The notes under the pieces are model-generated. The model worked only from the letters and a program-made list of their open reading frames with translations. It was not told the origin of the DNA and made no database searches. A program made the translations under genes and the position numbers. A DNA stretch of 64,000 nt from Alloboseaceae bacterium BT-24-1 (GTDB lineage: Bacteria > Pseudomonadota > Alphaproteobacteria > Rhizobiales > Beijerinckiaceae): the NCBI GenBank assembly GCA_025846845.1, contig JAOYTL010000009.1, forward strand, positions 266,180 to 330,179, read 5' to 3'. Shown piece after piece: positions 27,097-35,030 of the stretch (positions are counted from its first letter, which is position 1; each line of letters opens with the position of its first letter).

Positions 27097-27126
27097 ATTC
27101 CGCCAAATACCCATTAAAAACTGACA
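27097..27126 (+). repeat. 30-bp direct repeat, copy 2
   Basis: Same architecture as copy 1: ATTCCGCCAAAT and AAAAACTGACA, separated by a different 7-base spacer (ACCCATT against GAGCTTC). It lies about 95 bases before the chemoreceptor start. Confidence 0.8.
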
Positions 27127-27220
27127 AATCAGCGATTTTGAGCCGGATTTTAGCAGAGTTAATCATGTTTTAGCGTGGCTGCACAAATGAAGGGGTGACC
27201 TCCTCACGCAGGACACGCGT

Positions 27221-29194
27221 ATGTCACCTTCTGGAAAGCTCAGGCCCCTATCAATCAGCCATTCCTTCGTGCTCGTCGCGGGATTAGCCGTTCTCATCGC
27301 CGTCGGCAGCGTTGGCTACACGCTGGTCGCAGCCTACAACGAGATGCTAGCGCTGAGGCGCACCGAGATGAAGAATACGATTGAAGCGGCTGTAGCCACA
27401 GTGAAAAGCTATCTCGCCCGAGCTGAAGCCGGAGAGCTCAGAGAAGACGATGCCAAGAAGTTGGCCTTGGATGCTCTGGGCAATGCCAGCTTCGGAAACG
27501 GCAACTACTACTTCATTATCGCCTATGACGGCATCGGCGTACTGAATGCCAACAAGAAGGTCCAGTCGACAGACATGAGGCCGCTCAAGGATGCCCGCGG
27601 CAGGCTCTTCATTCAGGATATGATCGCCCTGGCCAAAAGCAAGGGCGAGGGGTTTATCGACTATGACTGGGTCAAGATCGGTGACAAGGAACCGTCGCTG
27701 AAGATTTCCTACGTCGTCGGTCTTCCGAAGTGGCAATGGGTGGTGGGTTTCGGCCTGCATGTCCATGATATTGACGCCGCGTTCTTTGACATGATGCGTA
27801 GCGCGGCGAGGGTACTGGTGCCGATGGCGCTGCTGCTGCTCGGTCTCGTCATCGCGCTGAGCCGCCGCGCTTCGGGCATGCTGCGCGGCCTCGCCGGCAA
27901 CATGACTGCACTGGCAGGCGGTGATCTCAATGCAGCCATCGTCCATCAGGAGCGTCAGGACGAGGTCGGCAGTATGGCCCGTGCACTGGTTGTCTTCCGT
28001 GACGCGGCGCTGATGAAGCAGCAGGTCGAGGCCGAGAAGGCCGAGGCGGAAGCCGATGCCGGCGAGCAGCGCCGGGTGGCCGATACGCAGCGCAATCTCA
28101 ACGAGGCGCAACGTGGCGAGGAGGCAAAGAAGCAGGCCGTCGTTGTCGACGCACTCGGCGCCGGGCTCGAGCGCCTGACCGAGGGCGACCTGACCTACCG
28201 CATCGAAGCCTCTTTCAGCGCCGAATACGCCAAGCTCAAGAACGACTTCAACGCGGCGATGGTGCATCTCGAAGAGACGATGCGGCAGATCGCGACGAAC
28301 ACGGAGAGCATGAAGGCGGGCGCCGGCGAGATCAGCCAGGCGGCCGATGACCTCGCCAGCCGCACCGAGCAGCAGGCCTCCTCGGTGGAGGAGACTGCGA
28401 CCGCGCTCGACCAATTGACCGCGACCGTGCGCCAGACCGCCGAGGGCGCGCGCCAGGCCAGTCTCGCCACCAGCCAGGTCAAAGGTGAGGCCGAGCAGTC
28501 GGGCGAGATCGTCCGCGAGGCCGTCGCCGCGATGGGCGGTATCGAGAAGTCGGCCGAGGAGATCTCGCAGATCGTCGGCGTCATCGACGAGATCGCCTTC
28601 CAGACCAACCTGCTCGCGCTCAACGCCTCGGTCGAGGCGGCGCGCGCCGGCGATGCCGGCAAGGGCTTCGCGGTCGTCGCCTCCGAGGTCCGGGCGCTCG
28701 CCCAGCGCTCAGCTGAGGCAGCCAAGGAGATCAAGGGTCTGATCACCGCCTCGTCCATCGAGGTCGAGAAAGGCGTCGCCCTTGTCGGCCAGACCGGCAG
28801 CGCGCTCGGCCGCATGTCCGGCGAGATCACCCGGGTCACCTCGCTGGTCGCCGAGATCGCCTCGGCCGCCCAGGAACAGGCGACCGGCCTGCAGGAGGTC
28901 AACACCGCGGTCAACGAGATGGACCAGGCGACGCAGCAGAACGCCGCCATGGCGGAGCAGTCGACCGCAGCCTCCCAGGCACTCGCCCAGGAAGCCGACC
29001 GGCTCGCGGCGCTGGTCTCGTGCTTCAAGCTCGGCGGCGACCTGATCGCGCTAAGGGCGACGGCGGGCAAGATGGCCAAGGCCGTCGCGCCAGCGCCGCG
29101 TCCGGCGCGCGCCGCTGTGACGCGATTGGCTGTTCATGGCACCGCACGTAAACTCGCGACTGGCGGCAGCGAAAGGGGCTGGGAAGAATTTTGA
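27221..29194 (+). CDS. Methyl-accepting chemotaxis protein with Cache sensor
   Basis: This 657-residue chemoreceptor has a first membrane helix at about residues 12-36 ([20 protein letters not shown]), a periplasmic single-Cache domain at about 40-185 ([20 protein letters not shown]), a second membrane helix at about 193-213 and a HAMP domain with linker to about 320. The long cytoplasmic coiled coil has its invariant tip at [20 protein letters not shown] (about 460-480). The C-terminus is GWEEF, which fits the xWxxF tether that holds CheR and CheB in high-abundance receptors. The ligand is unknown. The gene stands between the intact nitrile hydratase genes and a relic copy of them. Confidence 0.95.
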   Translation: MSPSGKLRPLSISHSFVLVAGLAVLIAVGSVGYTLVAAYNEMLALRRTEMKNTIEAAVATVKSYLARAEAGELREDDAKKLALDALGNASFGNGNYYFIIAYDGIGVLNANKKVQSTDMRPLKDARGRLFIQDMIALAKSKGEGFIDYDWVKIGDKEPSLKISYVVGLPKWQWVVGFGLHVHDIDAAFFDMMRSAARVLVPMALLLLGLVIALSRRASGMLRGLAGNMTALAGGDLNAAIVHQERQDEVGSMARALVVFRDAALMKQQVEAEKAEAEADAGEQRRVADTQRNLNEAQRGEEAKKQAVVVDALGAGLERLTEGDLTYRIEASFSAEYAKLKNDFNAAMVHLEETMRQIATNTESMKAGAGEISQAADDLASRTEQQASSVEETATALDQLTATVRQTAEGARQASLATSQVKGEAEQSGEIVREAVAAMGGIEKSAEEISQIVGVIDEIAFQTNLLALNASVEAARAGDAGKGFAVVASEVRALAQRSAEAAKEIKGLITASSIEVEKGVALVGQTGSALGRMSGEITRVTSLVAEIASAAQEQATGLQEVNTAVNEMDQATQQNAAMAEQSTAASQALAQEADRLAALVSCFKLGGDLIALRATAGKMAKAVAPAPRPARAAVTRLAVHGTARKLATGGSERGWEEF

Positions 29195-29350
29195 GCAAGA
29201 CGAGTGTACCAGCCGCACCGATTGGCTTTGACGATACCTCTTCGGCCAACTCACAACCAAGCATTACCGGAAGCGTCACCTGCAGGTAGCGGTTGCATCC
29301 GAGCACCTCGAACCGATCGACGATCGCTTTGTCGTGGTGCCTGGGCAGGC

Positions 29351-29389
29351 AAGGCCTTCAAGACCACCCAGATAGTGCTGAAGTTTCAA
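29351..29389 (-). pseudogene. Relic of nitrile hydratase beta gene start
   Basis: Read on the minus strand, TTG then KLQHYLGGLEGL, the same opening as nthB at 25547, preceded by a preserved GGAGGG ribosome site (29398-29403). Similarity stops after about 13 codons. It lies just behind a cobW relic in the same order as in the intact operon. Confidence 0.72.
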
Positions 29390-29474
29390 TGCCGCTTCCC
29401 TCCAGTTGACAAAGCGCAAGCTGCCGCCTGCCGGTCAAACCGCCGCCGACTACGCAGAGCAAGGCAGTAGGCGA

Positions 29475-29811
29475 TCACGCCGACGCTTCCATCAATGCAA
29501 GACACGAGATGAACCCAGCGCGAAGGGCTGCCTCGCCCAGGTGGCGACCGATGAAAACATCTCGTTGACCCGCTCCTCGTGCGGGGACCACGAACGCCCA
29601 GGCCGCCCTCCAGCACCATGGGGACGCCATGGAACATGTAGCGGCGAGGCTCTTGCGCGAAATGAAGAACACCCTTCATTCGGAACAGATCCTTGCCGAT
29701 CGCCTGCACCAGACCGTTCAGCCACTTGTTGAGCAAGGAGGCATCGAGGGGGGCGGGCTCACAGGTGGCCACGCATCCGATGCTGGGATCATGTTCGTGG
29801 TCGTGCTCCGC
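29475..29811 (-). pseudogene. Relic of a CobW-like chaperone, C-terminal part, frameshifted
   Basis: This segment matches the C-terminal third of the intact protein at 25722-26696. It begins in the histidine-rich tract (AEHDHEHDPSIGCVAT, compare SEHEHEHDSSIGCVAI), continues NKWLNGLVQAIGKDLFRMKG and PRRYMFHGVPMVLEGG, then shifts frame and ends with DVFIGRHLGEAALRAGF. The GTPase domain is absent and the reading frame is broken at least twice. The break at about 29811 joins an ardC start. Confidence 0.8.
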
Positions 29812-29929
29812 GAGGATGAACCCAAGGCACGCGCCCGGCCTCCAGCTCACCGATGATCTTGTTGGTGATGTCGTCATAGAGGCTCGACTGGTCCGAGCCA
29901 GTGCGAGCGCGGGCGGTATTTCTGGACAT
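29812..29929 (-). pseudogene. N-terminal fragment of an ArdC-type antirestriction gene
   Basis: From the ATG at 29929, preceded by GGAGAA, the frame reads MSRNTARARTG then LYDDITNKIIGELEAGRVPW. This is the opening of the ArdC ssDNA-binding domain (pattern Y..IT..II.ELE.G..PW). It runs straight into the cobW relic. ArdC is carried by plasmids and integrative elements, so this marks a former mobile element end. Confidence 0.72.
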
Positions 29930-30344
29930 CGCGGTTCTCCGCGACGGGCGCCGGAAGCCTCTCTCCCGACTTCAACCCGTCACGGCTATCTCATCCGCCC
30001 TCTCACTCTCGGCAGGCTCACGCGCCAGTCAGGAAACCGCAACGTGATTGGCTTCGGCCGGTCACTATCGTCGATCTGAACTTGGTCAACCCCATTCTAC
30101 GCCCGAATCCAGGGAGAACAGCTACAGTAAGAGCGTTGGTCTCGGCATCGTTTTACCATTGCTACGGATCTCCCGCAGCGTTGAGCCTGGTCTTCAGACG
30201 GCTGACACGCTCAAGCACAGGATCGAAATGAGGCGCTGGGCCAAAGATTCTGCGCATCCGAAAACTTCGAATCCTTCATCGTCTTCCGCTCCTCCCAGCC
30301 CATGGGAAACGACGCAGAAAACTCTAGCTCAAAGCGATCCAGTT
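29930..30344. other. Gene-free stretch
   Basis: This stretch of about 415 bases lies between the ardC fragment and an ABC-ATPase relic. Only short overlapping frames with no recognisable family are present, and no repeats or strong hairpins were noticed. Confidence 0.4.
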
Positions 30345-30590
30345 TTAGGGGCTCGGATCAATGGCGACCTGGCTGGCCTGCCCTCCCCCGCCAAGATCCT
30401 CGAGCCGGCGGATCGAGGTGTCGCCGCTGAGCGCGGCCGCGATGAAGACCTCACGCGCGAAGTCCAGTTCGTGCGTCACGATGATCATCGCCATGCCTTC
30501 CGCCGACAGCTGCCGCATGACATCAAGCCCTTGGCCTGCCAATTAGGGGCGAGCGAGACGTCGGCTCGTCAAAGAGCCATGGGGTCGGCT
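30345..30590 (-). pseudogene. Relic of a polar amino-acid ABC transporter ATPase (GlnQ type)
   Basis: On the minus strand a Walker B-like LFDEPTS is followed by a frame break, then LDVMRQLSAEGMAMIIVTHELDFARE, which is the D-loop to H-loop section of GlnQ/HisP ATPases. After that the sequence becomes unrelated (LSGDTSIRRLEDLGGG). Walker A and the signature motif are missing. This is non-functional debris. Confidence 0.62.
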
Positions 30591-30707
30591 CCACGGGCGC
30601 TCAGTCCTCTCGACTTGGTTGGCTATGAATCGGCGGCGGCCTTTCGTCAGTTTTGTAGTCGCAGGCCAGGTCACTCTCCTCGCCAAGCCGAAATCCACGA
30701 TTAATTG

Positions 30708-30725
30708 CGTAATGTCTACGTAATG
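30708..30725 (+). promoter_or_regulatory. Tandem 9-mer element shared with the AraC gene upstream region
   Basis: CGTAATGTCTACGTAATG consists of two CGTAATG-like half-sites one helical turn apart (11 bases). Sixteen of its 18 bases match the element at 51055-51072. It lies about 70-90 bases before the start of the hypothetical gene at 30798 and may be an operator. Confidence 0.45.
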
Positions 30726-30797
30726 TCGTTGATTACCAATTGAATACTCTAGATCTATGAGAAATTGCCACGCGCGCTTCGAACGAGGCCTTCAACA

Positions 30798-31142
30798 ATG
30801 CAACCCGGCTTACGCGCTCTCGTCGATCTAATGGAAATTGTCACCAATGAGGACGCGACGGTTCTCAAACACGACCTGACAGAACTGCTCAACGTGGGTG
30901 GCAAGCATTCCAGTGTCCCCCTCGATATCAGTGCCTATCACCAGAATGATGTCACACTGGCTCCGAGTTTGCTGAGTTCCAAAGACGAGCTCGATCTCGC
31001 ATTAGCGTTTCTCGGTCGCCTGCTCATTACTATGCACTCGGTGCCCATGATGGCACGGCTACGCGTCATAGATCTTGATGGAAGGGCCACCTCCCCAGCT
31101 GATGATGAGGCCTTCGCCTCCATTAAGTATCCGCTAGCGTAA
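30798..31142 (+). CDS. Hypothetical protein
   Basis: This 114-residue product is counted from the ATG at 30798 (MQPGLRALVDLMEIV); an in-frame start 11 codons earlier is also possible. I recognise no family. It is mildly acidic, has no signal peptide, and its composition is regular, with predicted helix around ELDLALAFLGRLLITMH. It lies in a region of relics and shares an upstream repeated element with the AraC regulator gene, the only hint about its control. Confidence 0.45.
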   Translation: MQPGLRALVDLMEIVTNEDATVLKHDLTELLNVGGKHSSVPLDISAYHQNDVTLAPSLLSSKDELDLALAFLGRLLITMHSVPMMARLRVIDLDGRATSPADDEAFASIKYPLA

Positions 31143-31467
31143 TGCCGCGGTAATCCAAGATCGTATCCTCCGCAATCCACCGCATTCTGGAAACACGGAG
31201 GACATTAGATGAGATGCACATGATCCAGATTGCCGTCGCGCCAGCCAACGTGATCCCACGAGTTTGCGTGCGATATGCGACAGCGGGAATTGGACTTGAG
31301 AATCGCGCGCCTGATCACGGCGCAGTATGCCGGACGGCGGGTCGGATGACTTCCCGGCGCTCGATGTCGATCTCAGGGTGATTGAAACGCTGCAGCGGCC
31401 TGGGGGATTCTCCACCGTGACGGGGAAGAAGTCTCTACCCGCATTTTGAATTCAAATGGAGTGGAAC
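31143..31467. other. Gene-free stretch upstream of the outer-membrane protein gene
   Basis: About 325 bases. No credible gene is seen. Fragments such as GFSTVTGKKSL near 31407-31440 hint at decayed coding sequence, but no family can be named. The promoter of the downstream outer-membrane protein gene should lie in the last 100 bases. Confidence 0.35.
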
Positions 31468-32172
31468 ATGAAAACACTTGCTATACTTTCTGGGGTCATG
31501 GTCTCCTTGGGCATCGGGGTCGCGCCGGAGGCTCTTGCAGCAGACCTGCCCTCCCGAAAATTTGTCCAGAACTATCCGGTCGCACCAATTGCACCTGCCT
31601 TCACCTGGACAGGCTTCTACGTTGGCGCAAACGCCGGTTACGGCTGGAACACCAACTCAAACAAGAGAGACATCGCATTCGTCCCCGGCGCGGGGTTCAT
31701 TGGCGGGCGCAGCAGCGGCAGGGACGGCGGCATCGTTGCGGGTGGTCAAATCGGCTACAATTATCATTTCGGGCCGCTGGTCGCCGGCCTGGAAGCCGAT
31801 ATTCAGTACGCCGACTTGAAATCCAAGCACTCCTATCTTGCCCCGGCCAGTTACTACAACTCGCGCAGCAGCGGCGTCGATTGGTTCGGGACCGTGCGCG
31901 GGCGCCTTGGCTATGCCTTTGACCGCACCCTCATCTACGGCACGGGCGGTTTTGCCTATGGCGATGATTCCCGGACAGGCTGGACCCTCGGTGCTGGTGT
32001 CGAATATGCTTTCACCAATAACATAACTGCTCGTATCGAAGGTCTTTATGTTAACCTTGGCAAGGGCGATAATAATCGTGGGGTCCCCAATGCTGCCATT
32101 CTTGGAAGGTCAAGGGACACAGAATTCGGTGTCGTACGCGCGGCGCTGAACTATAAATTCTCGACATTCTGA
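31468..32172 (+). CDS. Outer-membrane beta-barrel protein (Omp25/Omp31 family)
   Basis: This 234-residue porin-like surface protein has a signal peptide MKTLAILSGVMVSLGIG ending at EALAA near residue 25, then AADLPSRK, a start typical of rhizobial Omp25/31 proteins. The hallmark segments FTWTGFYVGANAGYGW, GGQIGYNYHF, GLEADIQYADL, WFGTVRGRLGYAFDRTL and VEYAFTNNIT give alternating amphipathic strands of an eight-stranded barrel. The C-terminus YKFSTF ends in Phe, as needed for BAM recognition. The ATG at 31468 is chosen because GGAG lies 6 bases upstream. A strong hairpin follows. Confidence 0.9.
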   Translation: MKTLAILSGVMVSLGIGVAPEALAADLPSRKFVQNYPVAPIAPAFTWTGFYVGANAGYGWNTNSNKRDIAFVPGAGFIGGRSSGRDGGIVAGGQIGYNYHFGPLVAGLEADIQYADLKSKHSYLAPASYYNSRSSGVDWFGTVRGRLGYAFDRTLIYGTGGFAYGDDSRTGWTLGAGVEYAFTNNITARIEGLYVNLGKGDNNRGVPNAAILGRSRDTEFGVVRAALNYKFSTF

Positions 32173-32224
32173 GGCTAAAAGCGGCCTGAGAGGGATTGCA
32201 GCATCTTTGCTTCACCGCTTGAAC

Positions 32225-32258
32225 AGGCCCGCTTCATTAATAATGAAGCGGGCCTTTG
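32225..32258 (+). terminator. Rho-independent terminator after outer-membrane protein gene
   Basis: A perfect 14-bp stem (AGGCCCGCTTCATT and its complement) with an AAT loop is followed by TTT. It lies 53 bases behind the stop codon and is nearly symmetrical, so it could act on both strands. Confidence 0.8.
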
Positions 32259-32310
32259 GAGGCCTCATATATCGGTGCTGCCGATCCTTCGCAGCTAGAT
32301 TCTAATAATT

Positions 32311-32465
32311 TTAGTTAGAAGCGTATCCGGCATTTTTGAGGCGCGCGGCGCGTTCATTGGCTGAGGATGCGTCGAGCAGGGTTCCGATGTGCGGCCATGT
32401 CGTCTCGAGGTACGTTCTGCGGCCTTTCGCATCAGGTGCTTGAGCTTGGCGAAGACCTGCTCGGT
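32311..32465 (-). pseudogene. IS630-family transposase relic (C-terminus)
   Basis: The minus strand encodes TEQVFAKLKHLMRKAAERT. A frameshift near 32400 follows, then TWPHIGTLLDASSANERAAR and LKNAGYASN before a stop at 32311-32313. The N(P)IEQVFAKLK..R segment carrying the last catalytic Glu and the ..NAGYAS tail are typical of IS630 DDE transposases. Upstream sequence is not recognisable. Confidence 0.75.
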
Positions 32466-32606
32466 ATCCCTCCGAGTGCGGCCGCCTTGAGAATTGAGGC
32501 CTGGCGGTGAAAATTCGTCTGTATGTTCGAAACGTTCGACGCCCCCGAGAGCTATTGCGCCACAGTGGCGCACGAGCTCACGCACTGAACGCAGCATAAG
32601 TCACGA

Positions 32607-32765
32607 TTGAATCGTGAATTCGGAAGGAAGCGGTGGGGCGATGAAGGCTATGCGACCGAGGAACTGGTTGCCGAGCTTGGTTCCGCATTCCTCCGCGCCT
32701 ATCTGGAATTGACGCCCGAGGTTCGGGAGGATCAAGCCGCCTACGCCGCCAACTGGCTTACCGTC
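32607..32765 (+). pseudogene. C-terminal fragment of an ArdC-type antirestriction protein
   Basis: FGRKRWGDEGYATEELVAEL followed by AFLRAYLELTPEVRED and AAYAANWL matches the zincin-like C-terminal domain of ArdC (EELVAELGAAF..., the helix holding the third zinc ligand). The HExxH helix that should precede it is absent. The frame runs directly into IS110 sequence. An N-terminal ardC fragment lies 2.7 kb away on the other strand, so one ardC gene may have been split and inverted, though two separate copies are possible. Confidence 0.75.
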
Positions 32766-33125
32766 CTTATGACCGTACCGGGGTTCAGTCCCTTGATCGC
32801 AACTGCCATCAAGGCTCTTGCGCCAACTCCGGAGACCTTCCGCTCGGGCCGGGATTTTGCCGCCTGGGTTGGCTTAACCCCGGTGCAGCGATCGACCCCG
32901 GCAAGGAACGACTGGGACGGACATCGCGCATAGGCGAGCGAACGCTCAGGCGTTTGCTCATCATAACGGCCAGCGGCGTGGTGCGCTGGGCCAAACGGAA
33001 GGGGGTCCCCGCCGACTCCTGACTCAGCCGGATGCTCGCGCAAGCCGCTGATGCTGGTCATCGTCGCACTCGCCAACAAGAACGCCCGCATCGCCTGGGC
33101 GCTGCCGGCAAAGGGGGATCGATCG
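32766..33125 (+). pseudogene. IS110/IS1111-family transposase relic (C-terminal domain)
   Basis: VLMTVPGFSPLIATAIKALA, then FRSGRDFAAWVGLTPVQRST, match the Transposase_20 domain. The frame then shifts to LGRTSRIGERTLRRLLIITA and SGVVRWAKRKG, meets a TGA where the family has Trp, and shifts again to MLVIVALANKNARIAWAL. The N-terminal RuvC-like DEDD domain is gone. The element is dead. Its 5' end is joined to the ardC fragment. Confidence 0.82.
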
Positions 33126-33405
33126 AGCTCCGGCAGCGACCGACTAAGCAGTTCGCGGGCGTGAGGTTCGAGGATGTGAGAGGTCGAAGGGCAGGCATGG
33201 TGCAACGTAAGGCGGGATCAAGAGAACCAGGCCCATGGGGAGCGCTTCGATTGCATTCCAACGATGTGCGCCTGATCCCGGCATTCCCATATGAGTCCGC
33301 GGTCGTGATCGCGCCACATCAGAGGCCGAACACATGGCAGCTCCCGATCCCGCTGGCATCCCGTGCGAAGATTCTTCTTGCTCCGGAGAGGGCATCCACA
33401 CCTCG

Positions 33406-33603
33406 TCATGAGGAATCTTGGCCTAGATCGCCGGGCAGCAGCAGCGCATCGACCTGCTCGTCAAGGCAGAGGTCGATGATGCGCACGAACGCGCGCCGAG
33501 TGGCGTTTCCGATTAGGTCGGCAAGGGCGGAGTCACGCAGCGCTAGTGAGCACAACGGTAAATCCAGGTGAATGTCCGCTGCATGGACGAAACGGTAGAT
33601 CAC
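33406..33603 (-). pseudogene. N-terminal fragment of an SbcD/YhaO-like exonuclease
   Basis: The frame reads YRFVHAADIHLDLPLCSLAL, then ALLLPGDL. These are the first two metal-binding motifs (DxH and GDxx) of calcineurin-like DNA repair phosphoesterases; FVH.ADIHLD is characteristic. It ends after 65 residues, whereas the family has about 400. It has a plausible start but is only a stump. Confidence 0.7.
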
Positions 33604-33677
33604 GATCTACCCCAAGGCTACGTGCGAACCAAAAGCACTCGTAAATCCGACAGACCTGTTCAGTATGCTGACCTCGC

Positions 33678-34124
33678 CTACCGCAAGATACGCGGAAGCC
33701 GCCGCTTCCAGCGCTGCCCGGCAGGCAGCGTCTCGTCGTTACCGCGGCGCAATCGCACCTTCGGAGTGTCGCGCGCCATTCCTCCTGGTTCCGCGGCGAG
33801 AGCCTTCGATCCCACCGACCCCTCACAAACTGCTTCGGCGTCACTTTTGGGCTCGTAAGGCGCCCCGTCGCTCGACAGTGTTTCCGTCAGATCTTGGTCG
33901 GGGAGCGTAGCGAGCGCAGGCAGAATTCGCGGGGCCATTAGGGGTTCAGGCGCGTCCGACGGAGCTGCCGGCTTGGGCGAGCGCTTCAGCGAGCTCATCC
34001 TCGCCGCTTCATCGTCCGCAGCCGCCCTCAGATCGACGGCCGCCCACATTGAGCGCTGCGGCTTTGGGCCCGCGCGGCGCACCTGTTTGATCTCAACGAT
34101 GAAAGGTTTCTTTGGCGGCTTCAT
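33678..34124 (-). CDS. Hypothetical protein, basic ends and low-complexity middle
   Basis: This 148-residue product begins MKPPKKPFIVEIKQVRRAG and ends GQRWKRRLPRILR. Short proteins with a KPFIVEIK-type start and a basic C-terminus are, as I recall, common near plasmid and transposon genes in Hyphomicrobiales, but no function is known to me. The middle is rich in Pro, Ala and acidic residues and is probably disordered. It could be a DNA-associated accessory protein; this is only a guess from charge. Confidence 0.5.
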   Translation of the reverse strand: MKPPKKPFIVEIKQVRRAGPKPQRSMWAAVDLRAAADDEAARMSSLKRSPKPAAPSDAPEPLMAPRILPALATLPDQDLTETLSSDGAPYEPKSDAEAVCEGSVGSKALAAEPGGMARDTPKVRLRRGNDETLPAGQRWKRRLPRILR

Positions 34125-34231
34125 TGCTGCTTGATGTCACTAGATAGGGTTATTGCCCGAATATGGCTTCGCAACCGACCAATAGTGGAAGGGCGGCGCC
34201 GCGCCAATAGCTGAATCGGGCTCTCGACGCT

Positions 34232-34675
34232 ACCGGCGTAACCATGCTTGTCAGAGCGCTTCTCCGTGTCGAACCGCTGGCACCTTGGAAAACAGCTGGT
34301 GTGGCCATTGCAACGGCAGGTGTAGCTATTGCTCATAACGAATCTCGGTGCTGCCTTCGGCGGAGCGTGGCACGGGGATTTGCTGATGGTAGCTGCCGCC
34401 TTGTGGATCGGCACTCTGCAGCGTATGGCCGCGGCCATTCGCACGAGAGCATGGCACCATCGCTACACGGTCTTCCATGGCGTTTGGTGGCCTAGTCTTG
34501 GTCGGCCTGGCATGGACGACCGGCGGATTTGCTGCTGCGGCATCGTTCGACCTTATGCAGTGGTAGCAGCGTCGTCGCTTTTCTCGGCGTTTTCGGCGGC
34601 GCGCTGACGTTCATCCTCTGGTTCTATGCATTGGAGCGAGCAACCCCGGTGTTGGTCGTCATCTCCATCACGGTG
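34232..34675 (+). pseudogene. EamA/DMT-family transporter relic
   Basis: Pieces in three frames follow the family order: RVEPLAPWKTAGVAIATAGV, GAAFGGAWHGDLLMVAAAL, a scrambled stretch, LVGLAWTTGGFAAAASF, then SVVAFLGVFGGALTFILWFY and ALERATPVLVVISITV. These are consecutive membrane helices of a ten-helix drug/metabolite exporter. Several indels destroy the frame and the N-terminal helices are lost. Confidence 0.75.
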
Positions 34676-35030
34676 ACCACAAGAATGTCAGACACAACCC
34701 GGACGATCAGACGGCGCGAGGCCGAGTGAGCCGATGCGAGATTGGATGAGGGCCTGGGGCTTGCTCAAAGGGGCCGGCCCCGGCCTCAGGCAGCACCGCA
34801 TCGGCCGGCGATTCGGCGGGACCCGGCCAAGCTTCATGACGAATGGCGCCAGCAACGCATTCGGGAACACCTATGACGACATCTTGGTCCATGGGCCGGA
34901 GAGCTCTTCCAGCCGCTCGGCCGGCCGCCGAGCCGGCGAGAGAATTACCAGCCACGCAGGCCGAGAATTGTTACCAGTGGCAGATGCGATGAGCAGCGCT
35001 TGTCCAGGTTCAGTCAGGACAGGCCTCATT
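34676..35030. other. Gene-free stretch before the efflux operon's 3' end
   Basis: About 355 bases separate the EamA relic from the stop codon of the outer-membrane channel gene. Only short frames are present and no family was recognised. Any terminator of the efflux operon would lie here, but no strong stem with a T run was noticed. Confidence 0.35.

Larger units (their letters stand above)
26697..27220. other. Intergenic region between divergent cobW and chemoreceptor genes
   Basis: This 524-base gap is locally AT-richer than its neighbours and has no credible gene. It must hold the promoters of both divergent genes and contains a pair of 30-base repeats, listed separately. No -24/-12 promoter was found here. 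Confidence 0.5.
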
